A stretch of 23,811 nucleotides of DNA. It comes from Rhodopirellula sp. Its GTDB lineage: Bacteria; Planctomycetota; Planctomycetia; Pirellulales; Pirellulaceae. Of this stretch, positions 7,736 through 14,716 are shown in pieces. The stretch's first letter is position 1, and every line of letters begins with the position of its first letter. The notes beneath the pieces are model-generated. The model had not been told where the DNA came from. It did no database searches and saw only the letters and a list, made by a program, of their open reading frames with translations. Location of the stretch: contig PAUV01000079.1 of NCBI GenBank assembly GCA_002712845.1, positions 1 through 23,811 on the forward strand. Reading direction: 5' to 3'. Position numbers and translations under genes: made by a program.

Positions 7736-10564
7736 ATGAATCGAATCGCAGTCCTTGCCTTCATGATCAGCGTCTTATTCTCTGCTCAGGCGATGCAGTC
7801 ATTGGGGCAGAGATCGCAGCCTTCGGCTTCTGACCTTCCATCTTTAGTGCAAGAGTCAGGTGCAATCGGCGAATTGGATCTTCGGAGCATAGAGACGGCC
7901 TTGTCGTCGAGCAAATTTGCGGATCGTCAGCATGCGATGTGGCTTCTTGGAGAAAATCCTGACAAGACAGCCAGCCTTGTGCAGCAAGCCAAACGGAGTT
8001 TTTCCCCTGAAGTTGCCGCACGCGCGGAATGGATTGAGAAAGCTTGGCAAAGAGGGATTTTGTTTGGTGAAGATGGCGGGGACTTGACTTACGGGATGGG
8101 TGCATCGCGTCTTGACTTATTGCTTGATCAGGGGCGTTTTGATGCCGTTCTTTTTGCTCTTGGAACAACGGTGGATGGGCAAAGCTACCGCAAGGTGAAA
8201 AGCAAAGTTGCCAATCTGCTCTCAACTCGATTCGCGTCAGTCGCGCAACTCGCCTTGGAAAGTCAGCAGCTTTCTAAGCTGGTCGAAATTATCGACGTGG
8301 TTGCTGAGAGTCGCGACCTTGCTGTTTGTCGTTTGCAATTGCTTCAATGGATGGGAGCTGACTTGAAAGTGAAAGGCCTGCTACCCGAGTGTGCCAAAGA
8401 CTGGACCGCAGATCAACGCGATGAAATCATGGTCTTGTTGCTCTACCAAGCGGGCGAAGTTGAGGAAGCAATTGCTCAAGCAAGACGACTGGAAAATAAA
8501 CAGGCTCTACATTCCTGTCTGATTCTTGAGTCTCGTTGGGATGAGCTCTCAGATGAGGCCATGACTGTGGTGAACGATTCAGAGGCCGGCAGCGAGGCGT
8601 TTACGCAGGCTTGGTCGAGACTCTTGATAGCTGCCGATCGATCTGGAAATCGGGAACTTCGCCGTGACGCAATTGAGGCGCTGTCAAACGGTGTGTTGGA
8701 TGAGTCGGACAAGGTCCGTGGGATGCGATGGAGATCGTTGGCCATGCATGGCCAGATCGAGGCGGCATTGGTGATTGCAGATCAGCAGCGCATCGCTTCT
8801 GCAATTGATCTATCGCTCGCGGCCTCTAGGCCTGAACGCACGTTTGCCCTGCTAGGGCATCCTCTTGAGTTGGTGGACTCGCAGTACGCTGAGTGGGTCG
8901 ATCAAGCTTTAAAGCGACAGAAGGAATCTCAGAAGTTGCGAGGTCTCTCATCTCGATTTATCTGTGCCGAAGTTGAGAAGTTGATGCTACTGATCAACTG
9001 TTTGAATTCGATTGGCCGTGACGACGTCTCGTTCGTCATTGCTAAACGACTCTGTGAAAGTTGGGAAGCTGAAACTTCGGGTTCAGTTGCGTCGATCATG
9101 AAATCTTTGGTCGAGCGAATTTCGCCGGTGATTCGCAGGCAGTGGGTCGAGAAGTTGGTGCTTTTCGGCAAGGCTGATGGTGACCCCAAGCAGCTGGGGT
9201 CTAGTGGCAAGGCTTTGCTGGCCGAGTCAATTAGCGATTGTGACTACACAATGCTGTCGTTATTGCTGGACGCGGTACGGGAGCTTCAGGAATCTGGGAC
9301 GCTCAGTGATCAAATAGCGGCTGTTTGCCAGATTGCCCGCGGGAACACTTACGCAGGCTTTAATGTTGACGAGGTGTTGGAGTCAATGATGGTGAGCATC
9401 AATAAGCGTTTTGACGAGCCTCGATGGAACGTGCAAGTGCCCGCCCCCTTCCTCCAAGATGTATACGGTCTGTTACTAAAACATGGTAGGCACGAGCTTG
9501 CGGGGGCTTACTTGCGTCAACACGCTGAACAGGGTGGGGTTGATGCGATGTTGCGTCTTGCTGAATCCGAGTTGTCGACTGGAAGTATGGCGAAGGCGAA
9601 GGAATTGTTCACGCAAATTGAGAACTCGGCTGGAAGGAGAAAGGCAACGACTCAACGCCCGGCGTTTGGAGGCGTCGGAGTCTGGGATGTCGCCACGGTG
9701 AAAACACTCGTCGGACGTTTGGTTTGTGCCAGACGGATTGGAGATCAAGCCCTCGCCACTTCTCTGAAAAACAAGCTAGAAGTTATTTTGTGTTCGCCAT
9801 CGCTTGAATTGCGAATGGAAATCGCAAGCTACCTTCGTGAATATGGTGAAACGGATTTGGCAACACAGGTTTACAAGGGATTGGTCCCCATTGCAGCGTT
9901 ACCCTCGGATTACATTCAAAAGCCTGCTGAAAAAGTAAGTTTGTACGACGTTACCCTCAAGTATGTATTGACGATCGAGAAGGAACAGCCTTCGGAAGCC
10001 GCTCGGTTATTTGACATTGCCGTGGTTGGGATGGTCGATTCTGGGGGTTATCTAGCAAGGGCTTATGTGGCGCTTCCATTAATGATTCAAGAGTGGCGAT
10101 TGCAGGCTGCAGTTAGCGCAAAAGATCGTGACACTGCTGTTGAAAGCGTGCAGCGTATTCTTGAATTAGACCCGTTGGACATCAGTTTTTCAGAGGAACA
10201 ACTGCCCCTGATGAGGGTGGCCGGCATGGAACAAATAGCGGATACGGTCTTGGATCAGATTATCGATGCTGGTGTGGATCATGCTGAACGTTTTTCTCAC
10301 GACGCGATGACCTGTAATAACGTGGCTTGGGTTGCAGCGAAAAATCAGCGGCGTCTCAATGACGCGTTGGACCTTGCGACGCTTGCAGTGAGAGCGGAGC
10401 CCGAAAGTACCACCTATCGAGATACGCTTGCTGAAATACTTTTCTTGGTGGGAAGAAAGGAAGAGGCGCTGCAAATTGAGCAGGCTTGTCTTCTCGATGA
10501 TCCTGGCCAATGGCATCTGCACGAGCAGATCAAAAAGTTTGCCGACGGCATTCAACAGGATTAG
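7736..10564 (+). CDS. Large secreted TPR-type repeat protein
   Basis: The 942-aa product begins with a signal peptide (MNRIAVLAFMISVLFSAQA, cleavage near residue 19). The rest is almost entirely alpha-helical in character, with many Leu/Ala-rich amphipathic repeats that look like degenerate tetratricopeptide or Sel1-like helices. The clearest TPR pair is at about 860-925 (NNVAWVAAKNQRRLNDALDL, then YRDTLAEILFLVGRKEEALQ), with the usual N-W/A-L-A and G-x-x-x-x-A spacing. No catalytic domain is seen. Such proteins usually act as periplasmic protein-protein interaction scaffolds. A weak AGGA lies 11 nt before the ATG. It is convergent with the glycine-zipper gene, 67 bp away. The exact function is unknown. 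Confidence 0.85.
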   Translation: MNRIAVLAFMISVLFSAQAMQSLGQRSQPSASDLPSLVQESGAIGELDLRSIETALSSSKFADRQHAMWLLGENPDKTASLVQQAKRSFSPEVAARAEWIEKAWQRGILFGEDGGDLTYGMGASRLDLLLDQGRFDAVLFALGTTVDGQSYRKVKSKVANLLSTRFASVAQLALESQQLSKLVEIIDVVAESRDLAVCRLQLLQWMGADLKVKGLLPECAKDWTADQRDEIMVLLLYQAGEVEEAIAQARRLENKQALHSCLILESRWDELSDEAMTVVNDSEAGSEAFTQAWSRLLIAADRSGNRELRRDAIEALSNGVLDESDKVRGMRWRSLAMHGQIEAALVIADQQRIASAIDLSLAASRPERTFALLGHPLELVDSQYAEWVDQALKRQKESQKLRGLSSRFICAEVEKLMLLINCLNSIGRDDVSFVIAKRLCESWEAETSGSVASIMKSLVERISPVIRRQWVEKLVLFGKADGDPKQLGSSGKALLAESISDCDYTMLSLLLDAVRELQESGTLSDQIAAVCQIARGNTYAGFNVDEVLESMMVSINKRFDEPRWNVQVPAPFLQDVYGLLLKHGRHELAGAYLRQHAEQGGVDAMLRLAESELSTGSMAKAKELFTQIENSAGRRKATTQRPAFGGVGVWDVATVKTLVGRLVCARRIGDQALATSLKNKLEVILCSPSLELRMEIASYLREYGETDLATQVYKGLVPIAALPSDYIQKPAEKVSLYDVTLKYVLTIEKEQPSEAARLFDIAVVGMVDSGGYLARAYVALPLMIQEWRLQAAVSAKDRDTAVESVQRILELDPLDISFSEEQLPLMRVAGMEQIADTVLDQIIDAGVDHAERFSHDAMTCNNVAWVAAKNQRRLNDALDLATLAVRAEPESTTYRDTLAEILFLVGRKEEALQIEQACLLDDPGQWHLHEQIKKFADGIQQD

Positions 10565-10611
10565 CCTTAACGAGCTACTAGCCACGGGCAATACAAAGGT
10601 TGACTCGCACT

Positions 10612-10626
10612 CAACGCAATGCGTTG
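10612..10626. terminator. Inverted repeat in a convergent gap, weak terminator candidate
   Basis: CAACG and CGTTG flank a CAATG loop in the 67-bp gap between the convergent TPR and glycine-zipper genes. The stem is short and has no long T tract on either strand, so terminator function is a guess from position. Confidence 0.25.
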
Positions 10627-10631
10627 TGTTC

Positions 10632-11339
10632 TCAGAAGCGTATGTGAATTCTGCTCGAGTAACCATGATGATGGTGGTAGATCGGTTCAGGGTAGTAGTA
10701 GCATCTCGGCGGAGGATAATGGGGAACTACATGATATCCGTGTGTCGGGGCGATGGCTGGCCCGTGCCAATTCTGCGGATTGGGATTTCTTGTTGCGGGA
10801 GCTGTGACGTTGTTGCGCGTATTGGGCCGGTGTTGAGCTTGCTGCATTGCTGTGATGATGTTTTCGCTTACACCCTGCTGGTGTAACGCGATGATGTCGG
10901 CTACCTGAGGTTGTGTTTGCACGCCGCGTTGTTGAATCTGATTGATGATTACCTGCTCGCTGAGACCATTGCGATTCATTGCGACGATATCCTGTGAGGA
11001 AACAGAGGATCTCTGATATTCATGCAGTTGTCGCTGGGATTGTTGGTACTGCCGCTGGCTCCGGTAGGCTTGCTGTTTGTCCTCTGCGTTTCCTAACAGG
11101 CCGCCGGCAAAGGCTCCGATAATTCCGCCGATGGCCGCCCCAGCACCGGTCTCACCGTTGTGATCCCCGATAGCGGCGCCAGCGACTGCTCCAGCGATGC
11201 CGCCCACAGTGGCTCCTCGCTGTGTATTGCCTTGCGCAGCAACTTGGCTTGATAAAGTGCACGAAAAAATTGCTGCAGCGAAGAATAACAGCCTGAAAGT
11301 GCGCCGACATAAAAGGGGGAATTTCAGAATAGTGTGCAA
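10632..11339 (-). CDS. Glycine-zipper envelope protein with a His/Tyr-rich tail
   Basis: The start is taken as TTG at 11339 (235 aa) because GGAGG lies six bases upstream and the product then begins with a signal peptide (about residues 1-36, ending SSQVAAQ). A longer reading from 11420 has no ribosome site. A glycine zipper follows at 43-84 (GATVGGIAGAVAGAAIG, then GAGAAIGGIIGAFAGGLLG), two membrane-inserting GxxxG helices as in YMGG/SlyB-like outer-membrane proteins. Next come a Gln-rich helix (88-111) and two related 20-residue motifs (DIVAMNRNGLSEQVIINQI and DIIALHQQGVSENIITAM). The tail is rich in Pro, Tyr and His, with HHHH near the end. The Cys in IFSC does not fit a proper lipobox. 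Likely an envelope-associated protein; specific role unknown. Confidence 0.82.
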   Translation of the reverse strand: MHTILKFPLLCRRTFRLLFFAAAIFSCTLSSQVAAQGNTQRGATVGGIAGAVAGAAIGDHNGETGAGAAIGGIIGAFAGGLLGNAEDKQQAYRSQRQYQQSQRQLHEYQRSSVSSQDIVAMNRNGLSEQVIINQIQQRGVQTQPQVADIIALHQQGVSENIITAMQQAQHRPNTRNNVTAPATRNPNPQNWHGPAIAPTHGYHVVPHYPPPRCYYYPEPIYHHHHGYSSRIHIRF

Positions 11340-11345
11340 GGGAAT

Positions 11346-11350
11346 CCTCC
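11346..11350 (-). promoter_or_regulatory. Ribosome binding site that sets a TTG start
   Basis: The minus strand reads GGAGG, six bases (ATTCCC) before TTG at 11339. It is the only strong ribosome site near the beginning of the glycine-zipper gene and is why the TTG is chosen over an upstream start. Confidence 0.75.
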
Positions 11351-11504
11351 GGGACGCGCACCATGATGTCGGTGTGACAGCATGGAATCGGGACAAATCA
11401 CACTGTTTTGGTAAGAACAAATGAGCTTTGGTGGCAATCCCAATTTGGTCTCTGGGGTGGAACCGGTGCGGTCAATGCCCATTGCCGCAGGAAGATTGCG
11501 AGTT

Positions 11505-11978
11505 TTAGCGACCCGGGGGGGGGACTTTGGGGCCCATGATCGTGGAGATTGCTCGGATGAAGTCTTGGGCATCGTCAAAATCGCGGTAGACGCTCGCAAA
11601 ACGTATGTAGGCGACCTCGTCGAGCTTCGCCAAGTGGCGCATTACAATGTCGCCCACTTGTGAGGAGCTCACTTCAGAATCGAAGTTCGCGTAGACATCA
11701 GTTTCGATATCTTGGACAACTCGTTCAATGATGTCGCTCTTGATGGGGCGTTTGGAGCAGGCCCGCTCGATTCCGCGACGAATTTTCTCGCGGTCCAGTG
11801 GTTGCCGTGTTTCGTCGGTTTTGACGACCCGGACGCTGAGGCTTTCGATTTTCTCGGCAGTAGCAAACTTCCGCTGGCATGAGCTGCAGAGTCGTTTTCG
11901 GCGGACCATGTAGCCGCCTTCGGCGGCTCGCGTGTCTAGGACACGGTCATTATCGACATGGCAATAGGGGCAACGCAT
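11505..11978 (-). CDS. nrdR: Transcriptional repressor NrdR
   Basis: NrdR represses ribonucleotide reductase genes in response to ATP/dATP. The ATG at 11978 gives 157 aa, the usual family length, and is preceded by AGGTG; a longer open frame upstream is not coding. The zinc ribbon has C3-x-x-C6 (MRCPYC) and C31-x-x-C34 (LCSSC), followed by the ATP-cone domain (about 50-138, with VVKTDETRQPLDREKIRRGI). The C-terminus VPPPGR is encoded across a run of nine G on the plus strand (11515-11523), close to the stop. No ribonucleotide reductase gene lies in the window, so the target is elsewhere. The gene is divergent from the bPH2 gene and 165 bp upstream of the glycine-zipper gene on the same strand. 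Confidence 0.97.
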   Translation of the reverse strand: MRCPYCHVDNDRVLDTRAAEGGYMVRRKRLCSSCQRKFATAEKIESLSVRVVKTDETRQPLDREKIRRGIERACSKRPIKSDIIERVVQDIETDVYANFDSEVSSSQVGDIVMRHLAKLDEVAYIRFASVYRDFDDAQDFIRAISTIMGPKVPPPGR

Positions 11979-12124
11979 GCAGCACCTGGTAAATGACGGG
12001 CAACTCCGGAGTCGGTATAGTATCGGAGGTGCGTCCAAAACCTGCAACCGTTCCAGAAATTTCGTGGTTTGAACAATTACGATTTTGGGTGCAGAAAACA
12101 ACTCTCCATGAAAGGAAACGTTCG

Positions 12125-12751
12125 GTGAATAACGAAAGTGAACGCGACGAAGCTCAGGAAGACGCACCCGAGGCAGAGAAAATTACGCAACCACCCACCA
12201 TGAACGCGGCTGACAAGTTTCGTGAGCAGGTTCAGAGCACACAGGAACCCGTTGAAGATTATGAACCCGAAGAAGAGCTTTGGGACGGTGGATACAGTGC
12301 CAAGGCCATGGTAGGAACGTGGATTCTGCTTGCTATCCTGTCAGTAGCCACCCTGATTCTTCCGCTTTTTGTCCCATTTTTGGCGTTTCTCAGCGTGCCA
12401 ATTTCCCTTGGCGTGATCGTTGTGATTTGGTTGGTTGGTGCTGTCGTTTACGGCCTGAGGCGGTTTGGGGTGCATTATGAACTCACAAGCCAGCGATTTA
12501 TTCACCAAACCGGGATTTTGACCCGTGATACAGATCGAATCGAAGTGATTGACATCGATGACGTCAGCTTCACCCAAGGACCCGTACAGAGAGTGTTTGG
12601 AGTTGGTAGAATTACGGTGACCAGCAGTGACCGGTCACACCCGCTTTTGCATATGATAGGTATCGCAGATGTGAAGAGCGTGGCTGGCTTGATTGATGAT
12701 GTGCGACGAAAAGAGAGACGTCGACGCAGTCTGCACATCGAAGCGATCTAG
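12125..12751 (+). CDS. Membrane protein with a bacterial PH (bPH2) domain
   Basis: The GTG at 12125 has AAGGA about eight bases upstream and gives 208 aa; a longer frame from 11993 overlaps the NrdR promoter region and lacks homology-like sequence. The first 55 residues are acidic and probably disordered. Two membrane helices at about 62-86 and 90-111 form a hairpin, followed by a YdbS-like bPH2 domain (about 114-196) with the family phrases YELTSQRFIHQTGILTRDTDRIEVIDIDDV and GRITVTSSD split across adjacent strands. Both ends should be cytoplasmic. The C-terminus is very basic (RRKERRRRS). It is followed 48 bp later by the GYF_2 gene and probably shares its transcript. Molecular role is unknown; bPH2 domains often occur in envelope proteins. 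Confidence 0.85.
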   Translation: MNNESERDEAQEDAPEAEKITQPPTMNAADKFREQVQSTQEPVEDYEPEEELWDGGYSAKAMVGTWILLAILSVATLILPLFVPFLAFLSVPISLGVIVVIWLVGAVVYGLRRFGVHYELTSQRFIHQTGILTRDTDRIEVIDIDDVSFTQGPVQRVFGVGRITVTSSDRSHPLLHMIGIADVKSVAGLIDDVRRKERRRRSLHIEAI

Positions 12752-12799
12752 TGCCGAAAAGTCCGATTGAGCGTTGTCAGACATTGGAGGAATGATCAG

Positions 12800-13204
12800 G
12801 TGACCAGGTGGTTTGTGCAACAGGACGAGAGTCAGGAGGACCTTGGGCCGCTGCGACCGAGCGAGCTACTGGAGATGGTTCGCGGCGGAAAGGTCACGTC
12901 CGAGTCCATGCTACGGAAAGATGATTCGAACTGGTTTTCAGCTTCTAACGTTGGTGGCCTTTTTGAAGCTGCCATGCGACCGACGATTCGCTATTTTTGC
13001 CCTCAATGTGAGACTGAAGTCACGGAACCGCCGGTCAACTGCCATGAGTGTGGTCGAGAAATCCAACGGGCACTCACGCAGATCACAGAGAATTCAATTG
13101 TGAATCAGGAGGATCAATCGGTCGTTGGTAATGCTGGCAACTCCGTCAAGAACTGGCTCAAGAAGAAGAGAATCGTCAAGAACCGGGACAACGAGTCAAA
13201 CTGA
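12800..13204 (+). CDS. GYF_2 domain and zinc-ribbon protein
   Basis: The start is taken as GTG at 12800 (134 aa), with GGAGG nine bases upstream; a TTG at 12767 would add eleven residues. Residues about 4-55 match the GYF_2 pattern (RWFVQ, GPLRPSELLEMVRGGKV, W then F), a fold that binds proline-rich peptides and is common in planctomycete proteins. Residues 67-84 form a zinc ribbon with CPQC and CHEC. A basic C-terminal stretch (LKKKRIVKNR) completes it. No membrane segment or signal peptide is present, so it is probably cytoplasmic. It is the last gene of the bPH2 transcript, 53 bp before the terminator stem. The partner peptide is unknown. Confidence 0.82.
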   Translation: MTRWFVQQDESQEDLGPLRPSELLEMVRGGKVTSESMLRKDDSNWFSASNVGGLFEAAMRPTIRYFCPQCETEVTEPPVNCHECGREIQRALTQITENSIVNQEDQSVVGNAGNSVKNWLKKKRIVKNRDNESN

Positions 13205-13256
13205 GTAATGCCGCATCACGAGGGTGGCATTGACCATCAATGACCTGTGCCAAATC

Positions 13257-13312
13257 AAAAAAGCCTGTTCAGCACCATTCCTTCATGGATGATTCTGAAC
13301 AGGCTTTTTCTT
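13257..13312. terminator. Strong bidirectional rho-independent terminator
   Basis: AAAAAGCCTGTTCAG (13258-13272) and CTGAACAGGCTTTTT (13295-13309) form a perfect 15-bp stem with an A tract before and a T tract after, which works as a T tract on either strand. The loop contains a small inner CCAT/ATGG pairing. It sits between the convergent GYF_2 and BBP7 genes. Confidence 0.93.
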
Positions 13313-13373
13313 TGTTGCCGAATTCTGTGAGCAACCAGCGAGCAAAGCAAGCTGCTGTTGTTCTCACGAATCT

Positions 13374-14630
13374 CTAATAGCGGAATTCAGCACCGAGGGT
13401 ACCGCCTGCTACCAAGAAGTCACTCCCCGTTCGTACGCCGTTAATCCTGCCAATCGTGTTACGGAATTGATCCGTTGCCGTGGCGACGCCACCCAGCCAC
13501 CACAATTCGCCGCCCGCTCGAATGCTGATGCAGTCGGTGACCTGAAAGCGTAGGCCGCCTGCGATCTCGATGAGCCCTGAAACAGTGATGGTGTCGTCGT
13601 CAGCAAACAGAGTGGTGTCGAGGTTGTTACGGAGATCAAAGTCCATGTCTGCGAAGTTAGCGAAGACTCCGGCACGTGTTCTAAAGTCTGTGTAGCCCCT
13701 CCTGCAGATGGGATAAAGCAGGTCGATTCCGACTTGGGGACCAATCAGGTGGTTCTTGGTCTCGCTGGTGATTGAGCCGAGGATCGTCGGCGTGATTCCA
13801 CCGGGTGTGTCGTTTTCACCGTTGTAGGCGTAAAGTTCTTGATAATTGATGTACCGGACGCCGAACAAGCACCGTGCGACGTCATATCCCACCATCGTTT
13901 TGTTGGCTTCGACTGACCAATATTGAGCCTCAAGACTCTGGCTTTGTTCAATGGAGTCGGTGAAGGCTGTGATATCAGTTGCATCGAATGGTGCAACCGT
14001 GGTCAAGAACGTTCCGATTCCACCTGCCGGATTGCTTGCTGATCCGGACTGTTTCCACTCCGCGACGCCTGTGAAAGTAAGTTCGCATCCATTAATGCAG
14101 TCAGGGACGCAACCGATGGTTAAACGTGGGATCATTTCAAAGTCGAAATCATCCATGCCGAAATCGGGGCTGGCTGAGTAATTTCCGCCTTGCCGCTGCA
14201 TGAAGAGCGTTTCAACCGAGGCATACCAGAAGGGTTCACAGGGTGCACAGAGATTGCCCAAAGGGTAGGCAGACCCGCGCCCCGCACGACAATTGCCGCG
14301 GCAGGATTGCGTTTGGCAGGACTGACATCCTACTTGAGCAACATTGCTCGTCCCTGCATTCCCGCTTGCGGTCGTGACGGCAAAGTTACTGGCGTCGACC
14401 ACCTTGTAGTTTTCCGTGCCCAGCGTGATGACGCCACTGCCGGTGGCGGTTTTGTCGGCAACCGCGGCCTCCGTCGGAGAGACCCCGACTAAGACGCCCT
14501 GCCCCAATGCTGCATTGGAACCGGTAATCACCATCAAAATTGCGATGGCCCGGGTGACTGTGTGCCAGGCACCATTACCGTGTTCACCGGAAGCAACAGC
14601 GTTGCATGGGAGATTCAAACGGATCCTCAT
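13374..14630 (-). CDS. BBP7-family outer-membrane beta-barrel protein
   Basis: The ATG at 14630 follows AGAGG with a seven-base gap and gives 418 aa; an upstream start at 14681 only adds 17 residues before the signal region. A long signal peptide ends near residue 43 (SNAALGQ). A Cys-rich segment at about 102-131 (C-x-x-C pairs) precedes WYASVETLFMQRQG, the typical BBP7 entry strand. The barrel part (about 135-418) has alternating aromatic/glycine strands (TFTGVAEW, QYWSVEANKTMVGYD, FGVRYINYQE, GGLRFQ, GGTLGAEFRY) and ends in an aromatic residue (RY), like outer-membrane proteins. The family is specific to planctomycetes and its function is unknown. The gene sits 86 bp after the secretin-N-like gene on the same strand, suggesting an operon. 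Confidence 0.9.
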   Translation of the reverse strand: MRIRLNLPCNAVASGEHGNGAWHTVTRAIAILMVITGSNAALGQGVLVGVSPTEAAVADKTATGSGVITLGTENYKVVDASNFAVTTASGNAGTSNVAQVGCQSCQTQSCRGNCRAGRGSAYPLGNLCAPCEPFWYASVETLFMQRQGGNYSASPDFGMDDFDFEMIPRLTIGCVPDCINGCELTFTGVAEWKQSGSASNPAGGIGTFLTTVAPFDATDITAFTDSIEQSQSLEAQYWSVEANKTMVGYDVARCLFGVRYINYQELYAYNGENDTPGGITPTILGSITSETKNHLIGPQVGIDLLYPICRRGYTDFRTRAGVFANFADMDFDLRNNLDTTLFADDDTITVSGLIEIAGGLRFQVTDCISIRAGGELWWLGGVATATDQFRNTIGRINGVRTGSDFLVAGGTLGAEFRY

Positions 14631-14716
14631 GATCAAACCTCTTATATCGATACGGCGGAAAGCCGCGGCGTGGTTAACCAAAGTAGTTTCCCACGTGGAG
14701 ACGGAAACGGACTGAC

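Noticed and set aside
10428..10886. 152-aa plus-strand frame
   Set aside because: It overlaps the end of the TPR gene and the antisense of the glycine-zipper gene; no coding signature of its own.
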